Positions 10,035 to 17,997 of a stretch of 64,000 nt of DNA are shown here, piece after piece. The notes under the pieces were generated by a model. The model ran no database searches and was not told the origin of the DNA. It worked only from the letters and a program-made list of their open reading frames with translations. This DNA comes from Paenibacillus kribbensis. GTDB lineage: Bacteria; Bacillota; Bacilli; Paenibacillales; Paenibacillaceae. Every line of letters begins with the position of its first letter. Position 1 is the first letter of the stretch. The stretch is taken from the NCBI RefSeq assembly GCF_002240415.1, contig NZ_CP020028.1, positions 687,501 to 751,500 on the forward strand. Direction: 5' to 3'. The position numbers were made by a program, and so were the translations under genes.

Positions 10035-11500
10035 TGGACAAATGGATTAACAATAATACGATTTCCAAAATATTGGCGCTGGCCGTTGCCGTGATGCTGT
10101 GGGGAATGGTTCATCTGGATACAGGCACACCTTCATCTACGCTGACCGTTTCTTATGATAATAAGGTGATTGATAATGTGGCCATTCAGGCCAGTGGTCT
10201 GGATGAGTCCAAATATGTGTTGTCTACTATGGATACTGACCATGTAAGGATGGAGGTCAGAGGACAGCGCTCTGTGCTGACTTCTTTTTTTGCGGATAAT
10301 TATAAGGCAAAATTAAATTTAAGCGGTCTGGGCGCAGGTACTCGAACATTGGCACTCGAACCGGATTTACCGAATGGGGTAGAATTGGTATCTATGACTC
10401 CAAATCGTGTTACAGTAACAATAGAGGAAAAGCAAACGAAATCTTTTAATGTTTCTATTGTGCCCAAAGGCAGCCCGGATGCTGGTTTGCAGCTTGGCAA
10501 GCCTGTGATTACTCCTCAAACTGTGCAGGTGACCTTACCCAAGAGTCAGTTGAGTACCGTAACTGCAGTGCAAGGGGCCGTCGATACGGATGGCATCACT
10601 GAGAAATTCGAGCAGAAGCGTGTAAAACTGAAGGCTTATAACAAAAAGGGGCAGGAGCTTACAGGAGCGGTTATCGAGCCATCTACAGTGTCCGTCGAGA
10701 TTCCGGTAACACAGCAGGCAAAGTCTGTGCCTGTTAAGATCGTCTATTCGGGAGATTTGCCAGACGGATTGGCACTTTCCAAGGTAAATGCAAACGTGAA
10801 GGAAGCGGCCGTATATGCATCGCAGAATGTATTGAGCAGCCTTAGCTCCTACGTCACGGCTACAGTGGATCTCAGTCAATTTACGGAAGCAGGTACTCGT
10901 ACAGTCCAAGCTAATTTGGCAGCGCCCGCTGGTTCTGATAAAATCGAGCCAGGATCGATACAAATTGAGGTGACGGTTGTTCCTTCCAATCAGGTCACAG
11001 ATACGGAACGGACGCTCACTGGCATTCCAATCGTTTTACAGGGTACAGGGGATGGAACTACTGCGACCATTATAGCGCCCACTAGCAAGACGATGGATGT
11101 TACTGTGAGGGGACCGCAGGATATGGTAAGCAATTTAACCAATGATGATATTAGTCTGGTGGCAGACGTAAGTGGCCTTGCGGCTGGTCAGCATGAGGTT
11201 ACATTGCAGCTAGGCTTGCCTAAATATATTACGCAAGCCGGGAGCAACGATCAGCTAAAAGCAACAGTAAGCATTGTGGGCCCTTCAACGCCTGCTGTAA
11301 CGAATCCAAGTAGTGAGAATGAATCAAATCCTTCCGGTAGTGGCGACAAGGGTCAGGAGAGGCCACAGGAGGGGCAAAACAGTCAGAGCGGATACCCTGA
11401 TGCTAATTCCGGGGGGAATGCAGCTGCGGAGGATAAGACAAGTCCTCATAACGGCGCAGATTCTTCTGCTAATGGAACCCCGGACAGCAGTCAGCCATAA
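10031..11500 (+). CDS. cdaR: CdaA regulatory protein CdaR (YbbR-domain protein)
   Basis: This membrane-anchored extracellular regulator binds the CdaA membrane part. A short cytoplasmic N-terminus leads into one transmembrane helix (about residues 12-30, ISKILALAVAVMLWGMVHLD). Several YbbR repeats of about 80 residues follow, with typical segments such as PNGVELVSMTPNRVTVTIEE. The last 65 or so residues are a Pro/Ser/Gly/Asn-rich low-complexity tail not needed for the fold, perhaps wall-spanning. The start overlaps the cdaA stop. glmM follows after 61 bases with its own strong ribosome-binding site. Confidence 0.92.
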   Translation: MMDKWINNNTISKILALAVAVMLWGMVHLDTGTPSSTLTVSYDNKVIDNVAIQASGLDESKYVLSTMDTDHVRMEVRGQRSVLTSFFADNYKAKLNLSGLGAGTRTLALEPDLPNGVELVSMTPNRVTVTIEEKQTKSFNVSIVPKGSPDAGLQLGKPVITPQTVQVTLPKSQLSTVTAVQGAVDTDGITEKFEQKRVKLKAYNKKGQELTGAVIEPSTVSVEIPVTQQAKSVPVKIVYSGDLPDGLALSKVNANVKEAAVYASQNVLSSLSSYVTATVDLSQFTEAGTRTVQANLAAPAGSDKIEPGSIQIEVTVVPSNQVTDTERTLTGIPIVLQGTGDGTTATIIAPTSKTMDVTVRGPQDMVSNLTNDDISLVADVSGLAAGQHEVTLQLGLPKYITQAGSNDQLKATVSIVGPSTPAVTNPSSENESNPSGSGDKGQERPQEGQNSQSGYPDANSGGNAAAEDKTSPHNGADSSANGTPDSSQP

Positions 11501-11561
11501 CATGTTTTATCTGTAGTAATTAATCGAGATTTATTAGACAAGAAAAGGGAGTCATTTTAAC

Positions 11562-12902
11562 ATGGGGAAATATTTTGGTACAGATGGTGTACGAGGCGTT
11601 GCTAATCAGGAGCTTACAGCAGAGCTGGCATATAGCATTGGCCGCTGCGGCGGATACGTTTTAGCAGGTAATGTGGAGAAACCAACCGTTGTTATTGGTA
11701 TGGATACACGAGTGTCTGGTCTGATGTTGGAATCGGCGCTTGTAGCCGGTTTGCTGTCTATTGGGGCTAACGTGGTTCGTCTGGGGATCGTTTCGACGCC
11801 GGGGGTGGCTTATCTTACACGGCAACTGAAAGCTGACGCGGGTGTGATGATATCGGCCTCCCATAATCCGGTGGAAGACAACGGAATTAAGTTTTTTGGC
11901 GGCGACGGGTTCAAATTGACAGATGAAACAGAATTGAAAATCGAAGAATTGATGGATGCAAAAGAAGACCAGCTGCCTCGTCCGATTGGTGGAGGATTGG
12001 GGATGGTTGTTGTAGATGAGCATTCCCGCTACGATTACCTTGAATATTTGAAAACAACAATTAGTCATTCCTTTGAAGGACTCAAAATTGTACTGGATTG
12101 TGCAAACGGAGCAGCTTATGAGCTGGCGCCGAAGCTTTTTACGGAATTGGGAGCGGAAGTACACACGATTGGTGCGGAGCCCAATGGGCTGAATATCAAT
12201 GATCATTGCGGCTCGACTCATCCGGAAAAGCTGAAGGAGGAAGTACTCCGTTTGAAAGCGGATATTGGTCTGGCCTTTGATGGCGATGCTGACCGTCTGA
12301 TCGCAATTGATGAGAACGGGGAAGAGGTAGACGGCGACTATATCCTTTGCATTTGCGGGGATGCCATGAACCGCGCTGGAAAGCTTAAGGACAGCACCAT
12401 TGTATCAACCGTAATGAGTAATATCGGTTTTTATAAGGCTACGGAAAAGCTGGCACTCAAGACTGCAAAGACTGCGGTCGGAGATCGTTATGTAATGGAG
12501 GAAATGCGCCGGGGCGGCTTTAATCTGGGCGGCGAGCAGTCTGGCCATGTTATTTTCCTGGATCATAATACGACAGGAGATGGCATGCTGACCGGGATTC
12601 AGCTGGTAGATACCCTGAAAGCTTCCGGCAAAAAGATGAGTGAGCTGAAATCGCTCATGAAGCAGTACCCGCAAGTGCTGGTTAATGTGCGTGTACAGGA
12701 TAAACGCAATTACGAGGGGAATCCTGCTATTGCAGAAGCGATTGAGCAGGTAGAACAGCAATTAGGGGATAATGGGCGTGTACTGGTCCGTGCATCGGGG
12801 ACAGAATCGCTTATTCGTGTGATGGCAGAAGGCCCGGACAAGGGTGAACTGGAGCAATTTGTCGGACAGATCGTAGATGTGGTCAAAAAAGAATTAGTTT
12901 AA
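11562..12902 (+). CDS. glmM: Phosphoglucosamine mutase
   Basis: GlmM converts glucosamine-6-phosphate to glucosamine-1-phosphate, the step after GlmS toward UDP-GlcNAc and peptidoglycan. The 446-residue protein has the phosphoserine loop ISASHNP with Ser100, the metal-binding loop DGDADR, a GGEQSGH sugar loop and the C-terminal phosphate-binding [20 protein letters not shown] precedes the ATG. GlmM is known to bind and restrain CdaA, which fits the gene order here. Confidence 0.97.
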   Translation: MGKYFGTDGVRGVANQELTAELAYSIGRCGGYVLAGNVEKPTVVIGMDTRVSGLMLESALVAGLLSIGANVVRLGIVSTPGVAYLTRQLKADAGVMISASHNPVEDNGIKFFGGDGFKLTDETELKIEELMDAKEDQLPRPIGGGLGMVVVDEHSRYDYLEYLKTTISHSFEGLKIVLDCANGAAYELAPKLFTELGAEVHTIGAEPNGLNINDHCGSTHPEKLKEEVLRLKADIGLAFDGDADRLIAIDENGEEVDGDYILCICGDAMNRAGKLKDSTIVSTVMSNIGFYKATEKLALKTAKTAVGDRYVMEEMRRGGFNLGGEQSGHVIFLDHNTTGDGMLTGIQLVDTLKASGKKMSELKSLMKQYPQVLVNVRVQDKRNYEGNPAIAEAIEQVEQQLGDNGRVLVRASGTESLIRVMAEGPDKGELEQFVGQIVDVVKKELV

Positions 12903-12916
12903 AATTTTGTAAACGT

Positions 12917-12953
12917 CAGTTGCCTGTTGAATAGAAGCAGGCAACTGCGTTTG
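12917..12953 (+). terminator. Terminator after glmM
   Basis: A perfect 10-bp stem (CAGTTGCCTG/CAGGCAACTG) with an 11-base loop and a short T-rich tail lies 15 bases after glmM. Confidence 0.8.
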
Positions 12954-13084
12954 CGGTTATATAACTGCCATTGAATCTTAACCTGTATCAGTAAATATGA
13001 ATAAAGTGTTATTGCCAAATGTTACAGGGCTGAATATAATATAGGAATGCTGTGACTCAGATAGAGAAAGCGAGGGTTGTGAGG

Positions 13085-13300
13085 TAACGTAAAACAAGCG
13101 CCAGAGCTTGACTTTGTGCGGGGGAACCTGGTAGGTAAGCAATGCATCAGTCAAGATGATGTTGCACGCAAATCAGTTCACGACAAAGCAAGCTGACGAG
13201 GTGAAGGTGTTCGAAACATTCGGCGGGGACCTTCCGGTGAAGCATTAAGCCGCAAACCGGCAGCGGAAAATGAACAGGCAACTGTTTACACAACGCACCG
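13085..13300 (+). ncRNA. glmS ribozyme-riboswitch
   Basis: The glmS leader contains the catalytic core. The cleavage site A|GCGCCAGAGCTT has its scissile bond between 13097 and 13098. A long P3 region follows, then the conserved TGACGAGGTGAAGG and TTCGAAACATTCGGCGGGGA core segments near 13192-13232 and a P4-type hairpin (ACCGG...CCGG). In the known family, GlcN6P acts as cofactor for self-cleavage and the processed glmS mRNA is degraded, giving product feedback. Boundaries are approximate. Confidence 0.93.
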
Positions 13301-13535
13301 GTAGATGCCATTATATTTTATAACCTAAATTATAAGATTCATTTCATGAATGTGCGGCCATCATCATTGGCGTGCGCGGTTCGGGAATTTCGTTGCATTC
13401 GTGAAGAGATGCCTGTAATTTTTATAGTTATCATTGACAACTTCATAGATGAATGAACTTTATTCCTCAATCTACCGCACACGTTAGTCCTGTGATGGGT
13501 CGTCCTGTGAAATGATGATCGGGAGGATAACGAAT

Positions 13536-15368
13536 ATGTGTGGCATTGTAGGATATATTGGTGATCAGAATACGCAAGAGGTATTGATTGACGGATTGAA
13601 AAAGCTGGAATACCGCGGCTATGACTCTGCGGGTATTGCCGTGTTTACAGATTCAGGACTGCAAATAGCCAAGGCTAAAGGTCGTCTGGCGAATTTGGAA
13701 GCAAAGCTGGATGGTGCGCCATTGTTGGGCCATGCAGGTATCGGGCATACACGTTGGGCAACGCACGGTAAGCCTTCAGATGAAAACTCCCATCCACATA
13801 TGGATGAGAGCCAAAAGTTCTCTGTTGTTCACAACGGGATTATTGAGAACTATCTGGAACTGAAGGAAGAGCTGATCAGCGAAGGTCATACCTTTATTTC
13901 CGAAACGGATACTGAAATTATTTCCCATCTGATTGCGCGTGAATATAAAGGAGATATCGTTAAAGCGGTACAAAAAGCAATTACCTTTATGCGCGGTGCT
14001 TTTGCACTGGGTGTGCTGACAGAACATGAACCTAACAAGCTGGTAGCTGTTCGTCAAGCGAGTCCGCTGGTTATCGGTGTGGGAGAAGGCGAGAACTTTA
14101 TCGGTTCCGACATTCCGGCTATTCTGAAATATACACGCAATGTATTTATTTTGAACGATGGCGAAATGGCTGTTTTGACCAGTGATGCCGTCGAATTAAT
14201 GACAATCGAAGGCCAATTTATTTCTCGGGAAATGATTCATGTCGAATGGGATGCTGTAACAGCGGAAAAAGGCGGCTATGAGCATTTCATGTTGAAAGAA
14301 ATTCATGAGCAGCCTAAGGCTTACCGTGATACTATGTTGGGCCGTATCGATAAAGAAACTAAAAAAGTTGTTCTTCCTGAACTGAAGCTGACAGAAGAAC
14401 AAATTAAAAATATCCGTAATATTCAAATCGTTGCTTGTGGTACAGCTTACAATGCTGGTTTGATTGGTCGTACAGTTATTGAAAGTCTGGCTCGTATTCC
14501 GGTGGAAAATGACGTGGCTTCCGAGTATCGCTACCGCTCCCCTATCGTAACACCAGACACATTGGTGATCGTGGTGAGTCAATCCGGTGAAACTGCCGAT
14601 ACGTTGGCAGCATTGCGTGAAGCACAAGCAAATGGCGCTCATGTACTGGCGATTACAAACGTAGTTGGCAGCTCCATTGCCCGTGATGCAGATGATGTGC
14701 TGGTTACACTGGCAGGACCGGAAATTGCCGTAGCCTCCACCAAAGCATACTCTTCGCAGTTGATTGCTTTCTATCTGTTTGGTCTGTATCTGGCTCAAGT
14801 ACGTGGCACACAAACGGATGAGCAAGTTGCTCATGTATTGGCTGCTATGGAATCACTGCCAGAGCAAGTGGAAGAAATGCTGGGTAAAGCAGATGCAATC
14901 AAAACCTATGCTGAGCAAATTGCGAGCCACAAGCACCTGTTCTTTATTGGACGTGGTCAGGACTATGCTGTAGTACAAGAAGGCTCCTTGAAGCTCAAGG
15001 AAATCTCCTACATTCATTCCGAGGCTTATGCTGCAGGTGAATTGAAGCATGGTACACTGGCATTGATTGAAGACGGTATTCCGGTTATCGCTTTGGTAAC
15101 ACAGGAATCCGTGTTGGAGAAAACCGTGAGCAATATTAAGGAAGTCAAGGCTCGTGGCGGTGACGTGCTTGCAATCACGTATGAAGAGCATGCTGTTGAG
15201 CTGTTGAAATCCGTGGATCAAGTATTTGCAATTCCGAAGACACTTCCAATTCTGTCGGCTGCCATTTCAGTTGTAGCTCTCCAACTGTTGGCTTACTACG
15301 CTTCCCTTGCACTGGGGCATGATGTTGACAAACCACGCAACCTGGCGAAAAGTGTCACTGTAGAATAA
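13536..15368 (+). CDS. glmS: Glutamine-fructose-6-phosphate aminotransferase
   Basis: GlmS makes glucosamine-6-phosphate from fructose-6-phosphate and glutamine. The 610-residue protein starts MCGIVGYIG, with Cys2 the glutaminase nucleophile after Met removal. It has two SIS isomerase domains (SQSGETADT at about 350) and ends with the conserved DKPRNLAKSVTVE. The start at 13536 has GGGAGG nine bases upstream; an extension from 13512 would block Cys2 and is rejected. The 3' end is the standard TnsD recognition region, and a Tn7-like element sits 23 bases past the stop. Confidence 0.97.
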   Translation: MCGIVGYIGDQNTQEVLIDGLKKLEYRGYDSAGIAVFTDSGLQIAKAKGRLANLEAKLDGAPLLGHAGIGHTRWATHGKPSDENSHPHMDESQKFSVVHNGIIENYLELKEELISEGHTFISETDTEIISHLIAREYKGDIVKAVQKAITFMRGAFALGVLTEHEPNKLVAVRQASPLVIGVGEGENFIGSDIPAILKYTRNVFILNDGEMAVLTSDAVELMTIEGQFISREMIHVEWDAVTAEKGGYEHFMLKEIHEQPKAYRDTMLGRIDKETKKVVLPELKLTEEQIKNIRNIQIVACGTAYNAGLIGRTVIESLARIPVENDVASEYRYRSPIVTPDTLVIVVSQSGETADTLAALREAQANGAHVLAITNVVGSSIARDADDVLVTLAGPEIAVASTKAYSSQLIAFYLFGLYLAQVRGTQTDEQVAHVLAAMESLPEQVEEMLGKADAIKTYAEQIASHKHLFFIGRGQDYAVVQEGSLKLKEISYIHSEAYAAGELKHGTLALIEDGIPVIALVTQESVLEKTVSNIKEVKARGGDVLAITYEEHAVELLKSVDQVFAIPKTLPILSAAISVVALQLLAYYASLALGHDVDKPRNLAKSVTVE

Positions 15369-15386
15369 GGATTAGTAATTCTTGAT

Positions 15387-15391
15387 TTAAA
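15387..15391. repeat. Left target-site duplication TTAAA
   Basis: The five bases before the left transposon end (TTAAA) recur directly after the outer right end (45465-45469). A 5-bp duplication is the Tn7-family hallmark. Confidence 0.8.
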
Positions 15392-15480
15392 TGTCTGGTG
15401 ATAAAAAAGTGTGGAACCAGTAAAAGATGTATGGAACCAATAAAAAAACTGTGGAACCAGTAAAAAAAGTCTGGAACTAG
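15392..15480. repeat. Left transposon end with four 20-bp TnsB-type sites
   Basis: After the terminal TGTCTGGTG come four direct repeats with an exact 20-bp period (15401, 15421, 15441, 15461). The shared core is AAAAA-N3-TGGAACCAGT; the fourth copy has CTGGAACTAG. Arrayed 20-22 bp sites at an end are what TnsB-type transposases bind. Confidence 0.85.
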
Positions 15481-15498
15481 TCATTTACAAACATCAAG

Positions 15499-15529
15499 AA
15501 AGATCCCGATGATATATCGGGATCTTTTT
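15499..15529 (+). terminator. Terminator hairpin inside the left end
   Basis: AGATCCCGAT/ATCGGGATCT forms a perfect stem followed by five T. It lies 130 bases after the glmS stop and probably ends glmS transcription, since the insertion has displaced the native terminator. The same hairpin design recurs in two other left-end remnants (45487 and 51371). Confidence 0.85.
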
Positions 15530-15546
15530 AGCTTAGGGAGGCAATT

Positions 15547-15885
15547 ATGTCTACAATAGGCCAACGAATTCGAACGATTAGAAAAACAAACAACTTAAAT
15601 CAAATAAAGTTTGCAAATATAATTGGAATTTCTCAAGGAACGTTGAGTGAGCTGGAGCAAGATAAATACAGACCCTCTCTTGATATAATTATAGCAATTA
15701 AAGAAAACTTCAATTCCCATATAGAGTGGTTAATCTTTGGAGATACGCCTATATCAAAGAACACTATTTTTAATTTAGCCATTGAAGCTCAGGAATTAGA
15801 ACTTATTTCTTTGTTTCGGGGACTTACTAAAGAAGATAGAGATGAAATTATTGATTTTATAAAACTGAAGATTGTTCGGTACTAA
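15547..15885 (+). CDS. Xre-family regulator near left end
   Basis: This 112-residue protein has an N-terminal HTH_3 domain (MSTIGQRIRTIRKTNN, then IIGISQGTLSELEQDKYRPS) and a short helical tail (LTKEDRDEIIDFIKLKI). AGGGAGG precedes the ATG. As the first gene inside the left end it is a candidate regulator of transposition genes. Decayed copies of the same gene follow two other left ends (45553, 51418), so it belongs to this transposon lineage. Its operator may be the inverted repeat at 15941-15992. Confidence 0.85.
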   Translation: MSTIGQRIRTIRKTNNLNQIKFANIIGISQGTLSELEQDKYRPSLDIIIAIKENFNSHIEWLIFGDTPISKNTIFNLAIEAQELELISLFRGLTKEDRDEIIDFIKLKIVRY

Positions 15886-15940
15886 TCTTTCCCAAGAGCT
15901 CCTTGATAATATGTCTTAGAAACACTCATTTAAATTTTGG

Positions 15941-16017
15941 TACATAAAAGTCACAAATTATCCGTATTCCGATTATTTTTTACTTTTATGTATAGAAAAA
16001 TTAACAGTGACTATAAT
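15941..16017 (+). promoter_or_regulatory. Inverted-repeat operator and promoter
   Basis: TACATAAAAGT (15941-15951) recurs as its exact reverse complement ACTTTTATGTA (15982-15992), with a 30-bp gap. The downstream arm touches the -35 area of a TATAAT box (16012-16017) that would transcribe the next gene. The layout suggests a dimeric repressor or looping site. Confidence 0.5.
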
Positions 16018-16046
16018 ATGATTAGAGAAAGGAGTGTAATAATTCA

Positions 16047-16367
16047 ATGTCACTAAATTCACTTAGCATATTTGATATTGCTTTTGTAACACCCCACGGT
16101 ATCTGTTTTCAGCAAGTTTTTTATACTTGCTCAAGAGCCATACGTGAGAAATGGTTTGAAAGAGCTTTGAAAGAAGGCGGTTGGAACCTCAGCATTAGAT
16201 ATACCCCAACTGATCTAAAATCAATTTACATAAGAAATGAATTTGAAGATTATGAAGAATGTAGATTGGTGGTAAAAGAATCATTACAAGGTCTTAATAT
16301 AGAGACCTATCTACAGAGTGTTCAACTAATGAAACTTGCAAAGGAAATATTGAAGGATTATCCATAA
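16047..16367 (+). CDS. Orphan TnsB C-terminal (Mu beta-barrel) domain protein
   Basis: This 106-residue protein aligns by eye with the C-terminal beta-barrel region of the TnsB encoded downstream. Shared features are GI-x-F-x4-Y-x-C (here GICFQQVFYTC, there GIHFKKMCYVC), a following WF pair, an I-x-Y strand and an IY/VY strand. It lacks every catalytic residue and the DNA-binding N-terminus. AAAGGAG lies upstream and it has its own promoter-like region. It may be the remnant of an older tnsB or a retained DNA- or protein-binding regulator. Confidence 0.55.
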   Translation: MSLNSLSIFDIAFVTPHGICFQQVFYTCSRAIREKWFERALKEGGWNLSIRYTPTDLKSIYIRNEFEDYEECRLVVKESLQGLNIETYLQSVQLMKLAKEILKDYP

Positions 16368-16467
16368 AAGTAGAACTTCAGCTATCACAAAGTTAATTAA
16401 ATTGTAAAAGAAGTGTGAGGCGCTACTTCTTTAAGCGAACTAATGGGTACTAGAATCTTCGAATCTT

Positions 16468-16896
16468 CTATTTACTATATCTTTTCTTTAAAGGAGAGAC
16501 AAAATGCTCCATTAAAAAGGTAATATTTTTACCGATTAGATTCAAATCTTCTTGTTTTAATACCTGTCCATTTAATTCAATTTGAAAACCAGAATTTAGA
16601 ATTGCTAAAAGATCAAAGGATTTTTTGATTTTCTCGTTATTAAGGTCCGAATGAATTGTATCAATTGAGTCCAAAAAGTAAGGGAACGTCATTTGATTAG
16701 CAATACAAAGTAAATAATCGGTTGTAACATCAAAAACCTTTGCTAAAGATATTAAATGGTTAATTTCAGGCCGTGCTACATTTCGCTCCCAGTTAGAAAC
16801 AACCTGTTTAGTTACCCCGATTTTATTAGCAAGTTCCTCTTGTGTCCATTTATGGAGTAGTCTTAAATTTCTACATCGCTGTCCCAAAGTATTCAT
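16468..16896 (-). CDS. Xre-family repressor divergent from tnsA
   Basis: This 142-residue protein has an N-terminal HTH_3 domain (LGQRCRNLRLLHKWTQEELA, then VTKQVVSNWERNVARPEI) and an uncharacterised helical tail. It is transcribed away from the tns operon. The 290-bp divergent intergenic region holds a perfect 20-bp palindrome and an extra half site, so autoregulation plus tns repression is the natural inference. AGAGGTG precedes the ATG. Confidence 0.85.
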   Translation of the reverse strand: MNTLGQRCRNLRLLHKWTQEELANKIGVTKQVVSNWERNVARPEINHLISLAKVFDVTTDYLLCIANQMTFPYFLDSIDTIHSDLNNEKIKKSFDLLAILNSGFQIELNGQVLKQEDLNLIGKNITFLMEHFVSPLKKRYSK

Positions 16897-16984
16897 GAGT
16901 TCACCTCTATTGAGAATATCAAATAGGTTTTAACCCGACCCGTCTGCTTACTAATTATACCTACCCTACTTATAGTCCATATTA

Positions 16985-17025
16985 TAGCCTATTCATACCC
17001 TACGAGTAGCCTATGAATAGGCTAC
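16985..17025. promoter_or_regulatory. Palindromic operator upstream of tnsA
   Basis: GTAGCCTATGAATAGGCTAC (17006-17025) is a perfect palindrome apart from its central two bases. A further half site, TAGCCTATTCAT (16986-16997), is also the exact inverse of ATGAATAGGCTA. It lies between the divergent Xre gene and tnsA, the expected position for the Xre operator. Confidence 0.65.
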
Positions 17026-17190
17026 GAAGTGAAATTTATCCAAAAAAATATTGCTTTGCTATTGTATAAAGCTGTGAGTTGTTATATTCTACATTTGTAT
17101 TTTGAAGTAAAACTAAAATATATCTTAGGAGTAGAAAAAGATAACTGAGCTTTATTTTAATTTAGTTAGTTCTAAAAAAGAAGGTGAATA

Positions 17191-17997
17191 ATGAGTAAAA
17201 TTCGATCAAGTAACTCTATAGCATCTATTCAGCGTCAAGGCCACTTTTCGGAATATAAACCTTGGTTGACTGTACATGATGTACCTTCAATAGGGATAGT
17301 TACTCGAATTCTTGGTTGGAAAAGTGGCCGACTTCACCATTATCTGTCTGAACACTTTGAATTGGCACATCATTACCAAATGGAGTGGTCAGAGCAAGTG
17401 ATTGATATTCGCGAACAATTCCCTTTGTTACCCCTAGATAAAACCCTCTATATTGCACAAAAGTTAGGCATTAAACATCCAACTGACCCCAAGAATAAGC
17501 TTCCCATCATTATGACTACAGATATGTTACTTACAGTAAAACAAGAAGAAAGTATAAAATTTATTGCACATTCTATCAAACCCTCTAACAAGTTGACAAA
17601 ACGAGTTGTAGAAAAATTACAGATTGAAAAAGAGTTTTTTAAAGACCAAAAGATAGAGTGGGCACTTATTACGGAAAGACAGATAAACTACAATTTGGTC
17701 AGGAATGTCGAATGGCTTCATAATGCTAAAAACAACGATAAATTGTCAAATCACCATATAAATAGTCTCGAAGAAAATCTCTATTATGCTATTCAGCAAA
17801 GTGAAAAACCACTTGCGAAAGTTACAAGAGAACAAGATGAATTATTTGGTTTACCAAGTGGGTACTGCATGCAAATCGTAAAATATTTAATAGCAAATCG
17901 TTATTGGATAGTGGATATGACTCATCTAATACAGCCTACTCTACAATCCATGATTATTCTAGAAAATAGGTTTCCAACGGGAGGTATTCTTTTTTGA
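17191..17997 (+). CDS. tnsA: Tn7-like transposase endonuclease subunit TnsA
   Basis: TnsA cuts the 5' ends of the transposon and so allows cut-and-paste movement. The 268-residue protein has the opening YKPWLTVHDVPSIGI and a restriction-like catalytic triad seen as Glu57 (SEHFEL), Asp111 (MTTDML) and Lys130 (AHSIKPS), at nearly the same spacing as Tn7 TnsA (E63, D114, K132). AAGAAGG precedes the ATG. The stop overlaps the tnsB start by four bases. Confidence 0.92.
   Translation: MSKIRSSNSIASIQRQGHFSEYKPWLTVHDVPSIGIVTRILGWKSGRLHHYLSEHFELAHHYQMEWSEQVIDIREQFPLLPLDKTLYIAQKLGIKHPTDPKNKLPIIMTTDMLLTVKQEESIKFIAHSIKPSNKLTKRVVEKLQIEKEFFKDQKIEWALITERQINYNLVRNVEWLHNAKNNDKLSNHHINSLEENLYYAIQQSEKPLAKVTREQDELFGLPSGYCMQIVKYLIANRYWIVDMTHLIQPTLQSMIILENRFPTGGILF

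Noticed and set aside
13512..13535. Earlier ATG for glmS
   Set aside because: It would bury the catalytic Cys that must follow the initiator Met; the GGGAGG site serves 13536.
15401..15480. Short CRISPR array at the left end
   Set aside because: The 20-bp units are contiguous without unique spacers and match the right-end sites, so they are transposase-binding repeats. No cas genes are present.
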